Translations under genes and position numbers: made by a program
Notes under the pieces: model-generated
The model's input: the letters and a program-made list of their open reading frames with translations, nothing else
Told to the model about the DNA's origin: nothing
Database searches by the model: none
Assembly: GCA_021324575.1 (NCBI GenBank)
Contig: JAJPIW010000013.1
Span: forward strand, 1-64,000
Direction of reading: 5' to 3'
Source: Intrasporangiaceae bacterium
GTDB taxonomy: Bacteria; Actinomycetota; Actinomycetes; Actinomycetales; Dermatophilaceae
DNA: 64,000 bases
Shown here: positions 18,707 through 27,754 of the stretch, piece by piece
Layout of the letters: the number at the start of each line of letters is the position of its first letter
Position numbering within the stretch: the stretch's first letter is position 1

Positions 18707-19063
18707 ATGACCCCACCCACCGCATCGCGGCTCGGGGAGGAACTTGCTGGTCTGCGCCGCCTCGCCGGACAGAGCCTGCGCCTGGTCGGTGAAGCCACCG
18801 GCTTCTCCGCCGCCTACCTGCTGAAGCTTGAGAACGGCGACGTCACCTCGCCGTCACCGCACGCACTGCGCGCCCTGGCCGACCACTACGGGGTGTCTTA
18901 CGTGGCCCTCATGGATCTGGCGGGCTACGCCATCAGCGACGCCCGCACCGAAAGCGTCTCCCATGGGGTGCTGGCCGACGCCATCGCCGGCCAGCCCATG
19001 ACTGCCGAGGAGCAGCGCGCTGTGGCGGCCTTCCTGGTCAGCCTGCGCGCCATGAACCCCTGA
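18707..19063 (+). CDS. XRE-type HTH regulator
   Basis: RLGEELAGLRRLAGQSLRLVGEATGFSAAYLLKLENGDVTSPSPHALRALADHYGVSYVALMDLAGY. Confidence 0.85.
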   Translation: MTPPTASRLGEELAGLRRLAGQSLRLVGEATGFSAAYLLKLENGDVTSPSPHALRALADHYGVSYVALMDLAGYAISDARTESVSHGVLADAIAGQPMTAEEQRAVAAFLVSLRAMNP

Positions 19064-19329
19064 TGCGCGCACCAGCAGCACGCATGACCACAGGCCGGCG
19101 CCCCGTCAACGTTCCGCCGGGGCTGAACGGGCCGTTCTTCGCCGCGAACGGCCCAGAGCTGGCTTCGCCCAGCACCCGTTCAGGTTCGGCTGCCATCCTC
19201 GAGTCGGTGGAACATCGCGTGGCCGCGGGTGGCTGCGTCGGCGCGCCGACAGCGCACCGTGTCAGTACTGTCAAGGACACTGAGCGGCGTAGGGCACAGC
19301 AACCGCAGCGACAGAAGGCAGGAGGATTC

Positions 19330-19515
19330 ATGATGAGTGGCAACAACCAGCACCCGGTGCTAGCCCCGGGAGAGACCTTCGACATGACCCTGGCCGAGTT
19401 CCTCGCGCAAGACGCGGAGCCCCGTGACACTGAACGCCTAGCTCGCGAGCTTGAGGCCATCCGCGAGGCGGAGCGCGACGCTGAGGTCGAAGGCGCGACC
19501 GTCCGCCTGTACTGA
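19330..19515 (+). CDS. 61-aa acidic hypothetical protein
   Basis: AGGAGG just upstream of ATG 19330; MMSGNNQHPVLAPGETFDMTLAEFLAQDAEPRDTERLARELEAIREAERDAEVEGATVRLY. Confidence 0.5.
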   Translation: MMSGNNQHPVLAPGETFDMTLAEFLAQDAEPRDTERLARELEAIREAERDAEVEGATVRLY

Positions 19516-19719
19516 CCCACCGCGGAGAACTGCAGTGCGCTGACATCACGCGAGGCCCGCTGCGGCCCACCCTGTGGGTGCGCCGCAACTGTTGCGGAAC
19601 GCAGCATCTGAGGGCACACGGCCCGAAACGCCGTAGAACGTGCGCAACGTCGGATACTGTCCCGATGCTGCCCACGTTCGTGTGCGGCGTGCGGGGCTCA
19701 CAACGGGGGAGGGAACGAC

Positions 19720-21231
19720 GTGCTCGGTTTCGCTGAGTGGACCAGCTCCGAGCATCGTGCCGTCGTTCTGGACATGACCGCCGCGGGCGCGTGGGAGGCC
19801 CTCGCGGCCGACTATGCGCACCGGGGGCAGAACCCTGCACTGCAGCGCGTGCTTGAGATTGCGCGCGAGCACGATGTGGTCTGCATCGTGAAGGAGCCCA
19901 GATACATCGACGCGGACTGGCGCAGCCAACTCGCCCGGTTCTACACCGGGGCGTTCCGTCGCTACCCCTCTGTCTGCCATCGCCTGCACTTCTTCACCCG
20001 GGCGGTCCCCAACGACCTGGTCGACCTGTCGGACGAGCAGCCCTACTACCGCGGCTACACCGTCCTGCGGCCACTGCCGGTCGCACCGGTCGGGCGGACG
20101 ATGATTGCCCGGCCGACCGCGCTGGATGATGCCGCGCGGTGCGAAGGCACGGAGACGGTTGACCTGGTCGGGTGGCCGTTGACCATCACCGCGATGCCGT
20201 TCATCAGCCAGGACACCCAGTACCTGCGGTGTGCGCACGCGGCCGTCTGGATGGTGCTGGCGCACGGTCGGCTGGTGCACGGCCTGCCCCGCTACCTTCC
20301 CGGGCACGTCCACGATGCGGCAGCCGCCGGAGCGCCCGTGGGCCGCCAGCTGCCCAGCGATGGACTGTCCGGGTTCCAGCTGTTCACCGCGATGCAGACG
20401 TTGGGCCTAAGCCCGACCAGCAAGCGGCTCAAGGCCGACCGCGCCCAGGACCTGGCGGGCAGCAGCAGCCTTCGCCTGTACTCGATGGTGTGCCGGTACG
20501 TGAACTCGATGCTTCCCCCGATCATCACCTCGACCCAGCATGCGTGGGTCCTGGTGGCGTACCAGCGTCGTTCCTCCAACGGCAACCCCGTGATCACGTT
20601 GTGGCGCCACGACGACGCGCGCGGGCCCTACCTGCGCGTGGATGACCCGTGGAACGAGCCCGAGCCGGCCCATCGGCCGTGGATGTCGGCGTACCTGCCG
20701 CTGTTGCCGAAGGCGCACCTGGACGCTGAACGAGCTGAGGCTGTGGGCCGGGACTGGTTCGACGCCTTCGGGGCCACGAAGGCTGCAGCCGGGACGGCGC
20801 TGGAGACGCTTGCGAAGGAAACCGACCCCGGAACCGGCCACACGTTCCGGACCTATCTGACCACCTCGACCGCGTTCAAGCAGGACGCACAAGGCCGCGG
20901 AGTCCCGGCCGAGCTCGCAGCCGCCTACCGGCTCGCGCCGATGTCCCGTCTGGTGTGGGTCATCGAGCTCGTGGACCGCAACAGGCGCGGTCGCGGTGAA
21001 CCCGACGTCATCGGGGAGGTCATCCTCGACGCCACCCTGACCCAGTTCGAACCTGACCTGGACCCCGCGGGTGTCATCTCGATGCACGTGGACTCGTTCG
21101 CGTTCTTCTCCGGCGTCGACCGTGCCGACATCCAGGTGCTCAGGGTTCCGCCCGGGCAGGCCTACGCCACCGGGTGCAACGCTCTGCACCAGCCAGACGA
21201 GCCGCAAACTCCCTATGCCTCACCCACCTGA
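19720..21231 (+). CDS. Papain-like-fold (cysteine peptidase-like) hypothetical protein
   Basis: 503 aa with ordered candidate catalytic residues: QYLRCAHAAVWMVL (Cys), STQHAWVLVAYQ (His), LRVDDPWNEP (Asp). Confidence 0.55.
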   Translation: MLGFAEWTSSEHRAVVLDMTAAGAWEALAADYAHRGQNPALQRVLEIAREHDVVCIVKEPRYIDADWRSQLARFYTGAFRRYPSVCHRLHFFTRAVPNDLVDLSDEQPYYRGYTVLRPLPVAPVGRTMIARPTALDDAARCEGTETVDLVGWPLTITAMPFISQDTQYLRCAHAAVWMVLAHGRLVHGLPRYLPGHVHDAAAAGAPVGRQLPSDGLSGFQLFTAMQTLGLSPTSKRLKADRAQDLAGSSSLRLYSMVCRYVNSMLPPIITSTQHAWVLVAYQRRSSNGNPVITLWRHDDARGPYLRVDDPWNEPEPAHRPWMSAYLPLLPKAHLDAERAEAVGRDWFDAFGATKAAAGTALETLAKETDPGTGHTFRTYLTTSTAFKQDAQGRGVPAELAAAYRLAPMSRLVWVIELVDRNRRGRGEPDVIGEVILDATLTQFEPDLDPAGVISMHVDSFAFFSGVDRADIQVLRVPPGQAYATGCNALHQPDEPQTPYASPT

Positions 21232-21600
21232 ACCGCCGGTCGCCGTAGTGGCGCATGAGATCCGCGCGCGCAGGCGCAGTTCGTAGCGGTGCGTCCTTTT
21301 CGCCGCCAAACGCGGTGCAAGAGGCGCGGTTGGGGCGTCAGCATCACCAGCCAGAGCAGCACGAGAGGCGCCTGACTGACGCTGGCCGTTACTACCCCAA
21401 GCGCATAGCCGATCGCATGGTCGGCGGAGTCTCGCGCGCTCCACAATGTGGACTTTCTGTTCCTTTACCTTTCCCTACCGCAATCATTACCTTCGCCAGT
21501 GCGGCAACGCTGTCCGTCGCCGCGGCCAGAATCGCTGGCCGGGCGCTGGTGCGTAGGGCCCCGATTGCTGTGTGTGCCAACACGGAAATGGAGAGACGCG

Positions 21601-22485
21601 TTGTCAGTTCAGGCGGGTGCTCGCGCCCTCGGCTCGCATCGCGCCATGAGTCCAGTCATTGAGGCGTCGAGGGGCCTGCTGCGCGACGAGGCAATGCCGG
21701 TCGCGGACTTGTTCGCCGCACTGGCTGAGCGCGGCGCCGCGCTAGTGGACCGCCAGCATGAAGTGCTGGAAGCGCTGCAGCAGCGCGAGGAGGACCCCCA
21801 ACGACTCGCCGGTCTGTTCAGACTCGACCACCTCGCCGCCCAGCTGCGCCGCAACAGCAACGCCGCGCTCGTCCTGGCCGGACTGCCAACCATCCGAAGC
21901 ATTCAGATGCCAACCATGCTGAGCGAACTGGCGTGCGCAGCGGTCTCTGAGGTCAATGGGTACCAGCGGGTGACCATGGGTGCCTTCCCCACCCGCCGCG
22001 CGCAGGCAGACGTCGCATCCGATCTCGTCCACTTGCTGGGTGACCTCCTCGAGAACGCGCTGGCCGCGTCGCCGCGGGCGGGCCGGGTGTGGTTTCGGGG
22101 TGAAGGACCAGCATCGGCAGGAGCCGGTCCGGCGGCCATGATCAGGATCGGCGACAGCGGAAAAGGTATGCCGGATGCTGCTCTTCAAGACCTCAACGAC
22201 ATCGTCGCCGGGCGAGCTTTCCCGGCCGGAACTGGGCCCGGGGTCGGACTGGTCGTCACCCGTGAGATCGCCCACCGGCACGGGGTGACTGTCCGATTCG
22301 GGCGGCTGGTGAGCGGGGGGCTGGTCGCGACCGTGACGCTGCCCGATGCTCTTTTCGAGCCCACGCCTCGAGCGGACCCAGCCCGAACCAGGACCGACGA
22401 CACGATCCCTTCCATCGGTGCGCTCTCACCACGTCGTCGTCTGGGACTCGGTGACGTTTCAGCCGCCAGTTCGCACGCCCGCTGA
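21601..22485 (+). CDS. Histidine kinase-like ATPase (GHKL), possibly N-terminally truncated
   Basis: LFRLDHLAAQLRRNSNAALVLAG (H-box), LLGDLLENALAASPRAGRV (N-box), RIGDSGKGMPD (G1), GPGVGLVVTREIAHRHG (G2). TTG 21601 or ATG 21646 are plausible starts. Confidence 0.7.
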   Translation: MSVQAGARALGSHRAMSPVIEASRGLLRDEAMPVADLFAALAERGAALVDRQHEVLEALQQREEDPQRLAGLFRLDHLAAQLRRNSNAALVLAGLPTIRSIQMPTMLSELACAAVSEVNGYQRVTMGAFPTRRAQADVASDLVHLLGDLLENALAASPRAGRVWFRGEGPASAGAGPAAMIRIGDSGKGMPDAALQDLNDIVAGRAFPAGTGPGVGLVVTREIAHRHGVTVRFGRLVSGGLVATVTLPDALFEPTPRADPARTRTDDTIPSIGALSPRRRLGLGDVSAASSHAR

Positions 22486-22505
22486 GGGGCAGGGCAGGGG
22501 CCAGG

Positions 22506-22538
22506 GCTGCCCAGTCTTACAAAGCTGCCCAGTCTTAC
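22506..22538. repeat. Short direct repeat GCTGCCCAGTCTTAC x2 (18-nt period)
   Basis: 22506-22520 and 22524-22538; followed by a 6-bp stem CAAGAC TTTCG GTCTTG at 22554-22570. Confidence 0.8.
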
Positions 22539-23165
22539 CAACCTGTTGGCCCGCAAGACTTTCGGTCTTGGTTCGTCGGGACCTCGGCGCAGGGCGAGAA
22601 GCAGCCGTCGAAGCGGCCTGGTCGCCTTCGCGCCCGCGCCGTCGGAACGCAATCGAGTTTCCGTTGAACTTGGAGATCGGACGCGGGAACGTGCCCGTTT
22701 CAGTCAGCTCACCGCCGTACGTCGCAGGCTGCTCACTGATGGCGACGCAGCTCGTAATACTCGCCGCGCGCGCCGGGTAGCCGCAACGAGGTACCCGCTT
22801 CGCCAGCTCTACGGCGACGGACATCAACGGCACAAGCAAACCAGCCGGGTCGTCGCTCCGCGTCACGTGCGAGTGCCCTGCGACTCAACGGGCCGCCATG
22901 GTCCACGCGATAGGGCGTGAGCCACGTCACACCCAAGCCACCGAGATACCCGACGGTAGCCGTGTCCTTCTGCTGTCTAATTTCACTAGTCACAATCTGA
23001 CGCCTTCGAGCCAGGCCATAACGCAGCAAGGACAGTCGTACAACGACATCCGGCTGCTGCGGGTGATGTGAAGTCCGTTTGGGGACCATCGATTGTGAAT
23101 GCGCTGGGGTCGCATCTTCGCGGGCGGACTGCACAGGTGCACGGTGCAGTTCCCCTTGATGGCTC

Positions 23166-23639
23166 ATGAGCCGCCCTGACGCCGGACGAACGGCCGGGGG
23201 CCGGGGGCAGCGTTCCCCCGACCAGCCTTGCGCCTTGATCGCCGACGAAGATGCGAACGTTCGCGCCACACTGTCCGCGGCTGTCGGCCTGGGTGGTCTT
23301 GCATCCGTAACGGTTGAGGACGGACGACAGGCGATCCAAATGCTGGCCGACCTCCACCCGAGCGTGGTCCTCCTTGACGTGCAGCTGCCCAGTCTCAGTG
23401 GGATCGAAGTGTGTTGGTGGATCCGACGCCAGCGCCACCTGGCGGACGTTCCGGTGATCCTGCTCGGTGCGCGTACTTCACAGTTCGAGATCGATGCGGG
23501 CCTGCTGGCTGGAGCCAACCACTACGTGACTAAGCCGATCACGAGTGCCCACATCACAGCCCTCGTCGCGCACCACCTCGTTGGCCGTCCCGCATTACCG
23601 CCCCCGGCCCGCGTGATCATTGCCGACTCAGCGGACTGA
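23166..23639 (+). CDS. Single-domain response regulator (receiver)
   Basis: ALIADEDANVRATLSAAVGLGG...PSVVLLDVQLPSLSGIEV...HYVTKPI; no output domain. Confidence 0.8.
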   Translation: MSRPDAGRTAGGRGQRSPDQPCALIADEDANVRATLSAAVGLGGLASVTVEDGRQAIQMLADLHPSVVLLDVQLPSLSGIEVCWWIRRQRHLADVPVILLGARTSQFEIDAGLLAGANHYVTKPITSAHITALVAHHLVGRPALPPPARVIIADSAD

Positions 23640-23699
23640 GCGGGCAAAGTTCATTCAGTTCATCGCCCACCCGGTCCGACCGACTTCTCGTCGAAACCC

Positions 23700-24511
23700 G
23701 TTGCGTTGAAGCGGCTCGGGCTGCCTTTCGCGAATTCGTCCGGCTGCAGGCGCCGTTGGCGCTGGACACGGCAGCACGAATGCAAGACGTCACGCTGCCA
23801 TCGGTCGCCGAACATGCACGTTCCATCGCCGCCATCGCGAGCCAGGTCGACGTCGTGCTCGTCGAAGGCGCCGGCGGGCTACTCGTGCACCGCGACAGCC
23901 GCGGAGGGACCCTGGCTGACCTGGGAACCGCGTTGCGACACAAGGGGATCAGCGCAGGCTACGTCCTCGTCGCCAGTCCAAGCCTCGGCACCCTGAACCA
24001 CACCGCCCTCACCGCCGAAGCCCTCGCCACCCGGGACCTGCCACTGCTGGGGGTCGTTGTGGGCTCCTACCCAGCAGAGCCAGGTCTCGCCGAGAGGTTG
24101 AACCTGGACGACCTTCCGCGCGTGGCCAAAGCGACGCTCCTGGGGCTGCTGCCGGAGGGAGCTGGCACACTCACTAGCCACCAATTTGTCCGCTACGCAC
24201 CGGATTGGCTGCGAGGCCCTTCGTCTCGTACGCCACCGGTCGACGGCAACCCGGTCACTTGCCATGACGCGGGCTGCGCGAACGCGGGCTGCCACCAGTG
24301 TTACCCGCGCCCTGCTCACAGCGGACGAGTACTCCACCTTCACGTCCCGGCGGGATTGAACGAGGACGATTCAACGACCACGTCCTCCGCATCAGTGCCG
24401 AGCGCGCAGCGGTTGGGTACTCCATGCCGAAGCGTGGAATCCCTCTTGCATCGCGGACATTCACATGCGGACGCGGACAGGGGTCGACCTGGTCACCGAG
24501 CCCCCTCGTGA
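23700..24511 (+). pseudogene. Dethiobiotin synthetase (BioD) C-terminal remnant
   Basis: FREFVRLQAPLALDTAARMQDVTLPSVAEHARSIAAIASQVDVVLVEGAGGLLVHRD...LPLLGVVVGSYPAEPGLAERLNLDDLPRVAKATLLGLLPEGAG. The N-terminal P-loop half is missing and a non-homologous tail follows about 24220. Confidence 0.7.
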
Positions 24512-24522
24512 CCAGATCGACC
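24482..24522. repeat. 15-bp inverted repeat (one mismatch)
   Basis: GGTCGACCTGGTCAC (24482-24496) / GTGACCAGATCGACC (24508-24522), 11-nt loop. Confidence 0.8.
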
Positions 24523-25420
24523 TCTCAGAAGAGCGAGGCCCCCCTTGCTCCCCTGCCCTGCCTCGATCCAAACACTATGGGAATAGTCAGCACGAGATAA
24601 AGGAACGGTAAGAAGTCGCGACTGGTGGGGCTAGACACCATAGATGCCCGATTCATTCACCCCCGCTGTTCCAACTTGTGAGACGGCGTGAGGTGAGTCT
24701 GTCAGCGTGGCGGCACCCCCGCCTCGGGAGGCAGGGTTCACTTGAGACGGGGGGCCGCGCCCGAAACTAGTGAGCACCAGTTGGGGCCCGAATGCTGTGT
24801 GGCCCGTATCACACGACATACGTGGCCAAAGGGGCGACTCCCCACGGCCGTATCGACGGGTGGACGCCCGGCGGCCAGACGCACGCCGCGATCAAGCGCA
24901 TCGACCGCAGTTTGTCCTCGACGTGTTCCCCGAATACGCAATTCACCTTCAAGAGCCACCGCGCGAACCACTCACCAGTCAGTTACTGCTCAGTGGCGGC
25001 AGGACCTTCCAGGGCCGCGCTGCCGGTCGTCACTCAAGATCGCTTGGCCGCCACTGTGGCCGCCTACCGGAGGCAGCCTTCCATCACGCTGATCCGGTGC
25101 CGACGCGTCATCGACCAATCCGGAGGAGCGGCTAGGCCACGGCCGTGGCCCTGCAGAACGCTCGCCTTAAGGGCATCGCTTCGGCGCCTACACCTCGCTG
25201 GCCTGCAAGTGCACTCGAGAGTGCGGCCGGTGACACGTCGCCTCTTCCAAGGGGGGACATCAGGGCGGCGATGCGGCGGTTCGGCTGCACGCCTTCCGGG
25301 CGGGGCGTGGGCCCCGGGGGCGACAACGTTGCACCTTCATTTGGCCGCCGCGAAGGGGACGCAAGGCCTGTGGCACGAGGAGGTCGGCGACTTGGGGTAC
25401 GACGCATCGTTGCAGGTCAC

Positions 25421-25457
25421 GCGGGGTTGTACCCCCGATCGCGGGGCACGTACCCCC
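25421..25457. promoter_or_regulatory. Two GCGGGG...GTACCCCC repeats on a 20-bp period upstream of the conjugation operon
   Basis: GCGGGGTTGTACCCCC at 25421-25436 and GCGGGGCACGTACCCCC at 25441-25457; a related GGGGTACGACG lies just upstream near 25394. Confidence 0.6.
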
Positions 25458-25479
25458 TTCTGATTGCCCAAGGAGGGGG

Positions 25480-26337
25480 ATGAGTCCGGGGACGCCTGAG
25501 CGAGACCTTCCTGCCGTGTTCACACGGCGGAAGGAACTCGAGATGAGTGTCGCAACACACCTTGGCCTGGCCGACCCCGACGGCGAGGTCCTGGCCCTGG
25601 CCGGCCAGCGTTGGTCGCGATGGCAGATGTCCCACGAAGAGTTGGGCGTGGTCGAGGAGCTGGCGGATCTCCCGGCCTGGCTGCGGGCCGCCGACTGGGA
25701 CGAGGCCGACCGCGTCCTGCTGGCCCTGGCCCAACTGTCGGCGCCGGACGGGGCCGACGACGTCGCCGCGACCACAGCGCTGGCCTGGGTGCTCCTGCCC
25801 GGTGCCAGCCTGCTCGCTTTCCGTCTCGGGCGACTAAGCCCTCGGATCGACGAGATCCTCGCCGCCCAGCTGTGGGTTGAGGCGCGCACCTTCCCGTGGC
25901 AGCGCGGCCACAAGGTGGCCGCCAACATCCTGATGAACACGCGCAAGGGGGTGATGCGCGACCTCGGGATCGGCGACCTGGGCGACCGCACCATCCCGTT
26001 CCCGCCGTCCGCGCAGGTGTGGACCGAGGCCGCCCCCAGCGCCCACCCGGCCGGCCCCACGGCCGAACAGGAGCTGCTGGACATCCTCGAGCTCGCAACC
26101 AGCAAGGGTGCCCTGTCCGAGGACGACGGCGAGATGCTGCTCAGCTTGGCCCGGGCGGCTGACGCGGCTTGCCCCGCCCGATCCGGGCGCGGTCACGCAG
26201 GCCTGATGGCGCCAGCAGCTTCCGAAGCCGTCGCCGCAGACCGCGGCGTCTCCGCCCGGACCATCCGCCGGCGCGCAGCCCGGTCGGTCTCCGCGCTCCG
26301 CACCGTGTGCGGCACTGACGAACGTGCCTCGGCGTGA
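25480..26337 (+). CDS. Conjugation-operon-associated hypothetical protein, possible HTH at C-terminus
   Basis: Strong purine-rich RBS (AAGGAGGGGG) before ATG 25480; C-terminal SEAVAADRGVSARTIRRRAARSVSALR looks like a HTH. Alternative ATG 25543. Confidence 0.6.
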   Translation: MSPGTPERDLPAVFTRRKELEMSVATHLGLADPDGEVLALAGQRWSRWQMSHEELGVVEELADLPAWLRAADWDEADRVLLALAQLSAPDGADDVAATTALAWVLLPGASLLAFRLGRLSPRIDEILAAQLWVEARTFPWQRGHKVAANILMNTRKGVMRDLGIGDLGDRTIPFPPSAQVWTEAAPSAHPAGPTAEQELLDILELATSKGALSEDDGEMLLSLARAADAACPARSGRGHAGLMAPAASEAVAADRGVSARTIRRRAARSVSALRTVCGTDERASA

Positions 26338-26588
26338 CGCGTCCACCAGCACGCCGCGGGCCGGCTTTGGGCGGCGGGGTGATGACCATGACCGGCGAGA
26401 CCGAACTCCAACGCCTGATCGCCGTGGGCAACAGCACGGGCGAGGCGCGTGCCGAGTCCGCGGGATGCGTGGACCGGCTGCACCAGGTGCAGGCGGCGCG
26501 CGCCGCGCTGGCAGGACTCGACGCCCCCAGCCTGAGCGCCGCCCCCGAGGCCAGCCGGTCGGCGCTGGGGTTGGGGAGCGCCCAGTGA
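26334..26588 (+). CDS. Small hypothetical protein of the conjugation operon
   Basis: GTGA overlaps at both ends with neighbouring genes; ...ETELQRLIAVGNSTGEARAESAGCVDRLHQVQAARAALAGLD. Confidence 0.5.
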   Translation: MTRPPARRGPALGGGVMTMTGETELQRLIAVGNSTGEARAESAGCVDRLHQVQAARAALAGLDAPSLSAAPEASRSALGLGSAQ

Positions 26589-27430
26589 CCTCACTGACCA
26601 CCCACCCGGCGCCCCCGCGACCCGCGGTGAGCGTTGAGGAGCTTCAGCGCGCGTGGCAAGCAGTACAGGCCGGCGACTTCCGCCGTTGCCCGGGCGCCAG
26701 CCAGCGGCCGGCCGCACCGGGCAGCCATGAAAGCGGCCAACAGACGTGGGACCCCCACGAGGCCGTGCTACCCGTGATCGGGTGCGCCGGATCGGTCGGC
26801 GCAACCACCTTGGCGTTGAGCCTCGCCACCGCTGCCGCCGCGGTCGCGGCGGACATGGTGGGAGGCGCCCGCGTCGTGGAGTGCTGCACGGTGACGGCCT
26901 CCGGCCTGGCACCAGCCTCCACCGCAGAGCTGGGCCAGCACCCCACAGGTTGGCTCCAGGGCACCCGAGGCGAGGTCCTCCTCGAGCGCAGCAGCGACAT
27001 CTTCATCAGCGCCGACGAAATGCCACCACCCACCAACGCGGCGGCGGCGGTCCGGCTGACCGTCCTGGACGTCGGATGGGAGCTGGGACAGCTGCTGGCC
27101 AGCCCGAGCTGGCTGTCCGACCGGGTGTGCCACGCCGATCACGTCGTGGCTGTCACCACCGCCACCATTCCCGGCCTGCGGCGCCTGGAGGGGGCACTGG
27201 CACTGCTGGCGGGAACACCGGTCCTCGGCGCCGTCCTCGGTCCACCGCGGCGCAGGTGGCCCCGGGGCCTGGAGCACAGCCTCGGGGCCTTGTCCCGCCA
27301 GCTCGACCAGCGCGGGGCCATCCACCTGGTCCCGCTTGACCGCGGCCTCGCTGTGCGGGGCCTGGACTCCCAAGCCCTGCCCACCCCGCTACTCACCGCA
27401 GCGGACCACCTGCTCCGCTGCGGTGAGTAG
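26585..27430 (+). CDS. Divergent ParA/MinD-like protein of the conjugation operon
   Basis: VIGCAGSVGATTLALSLATAAA (deviant P-loop), LTVLDVGWELGQL; GTG 26585 overlaps the upstream stop. Confidence 0.55.
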   Translation: MTSLTTHPAPPRPAVSVEELQRAWQAVQAGDFRRCPGASQRPAAPGSHESGQQTWDPHEAVLPVIGCAGSVGATTLALSLATAAAAVAADMVGGARVVECCTVTASGLAPASTAELGQHPTGWLQGTRGEVLLERSSDIFISADEMPPPTNAAAAVRLTVLDVGWELGQLLASPSWLSDRVCHADHVVAVTTATIPGLRRLEGALALLAGTPVLGAVLGPPRRRWPRGLEHSLGALSRQLDQRGAIHLVPLDRGLAVRGLDSQALPTPLLTAADHLLRCGE

Positions 27431-27432
27431 CG
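27387..27432. repeat. Perfect 19-bp inverted repeat with 8-nt loop spanning a stop codon
   Basis: CGCTACTCACCGCAGCGGA (27387-27405) ccacctgc TCCGCTGCGGTGAGTAGCG (27414-27432); includes the TAG stop of the ParA-like gene. Confidence 0.92.
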
Positions 27433-27460
27433 CCGGAGCCACCCTGAAGGGACAACCGTC

Positions 27461-27754
27461 ATGAAGGCACTCACCCGCCAGCTCGCCACCCTGCCGCAGG
27501 TCTGCCCGGTCGCCCCGCCCGGCGCGCAGCGCTACGCCGACCAGCTCATGGGCTACGTCCTGTGGGGCACGATCATCCTGTTCGTGCTCGGCGTCGTTGT
27601 CGGCATCGGCGCGATCGTCGCGGGCCGCATCTTCGGCATGCCGCACGCGTCCAAGGCGGGGATCGTCGGCGTGGTCGTCGTCTTCCTGGCGGTGATCGGC
27701 TACCTGGTGCTGCCGGGAATCGTGCGCGCCATGACCGGCAGCGGGTGCATCTGA
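27461..27754 (+). CDS. Small two-TM (TrbC/VirB2-like) membrane protein
   Basis: QLMGYVLWGTIILFVLGVVVGIGAIVAGRIFGMPHASKAGIVGVVVVFLAVIGYLVLPGIV; position upstream of T4SS genes. Confidence 0.6.
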   Translation: MKALTRQLATLPQVCPVAPPGAQRYADQLMGYVLWGTIILFVLGVVVGIGAIVAGRIFGMPHASKAGIVGVVVVFLAVIGYLVLPGIVRAMTGSGCI

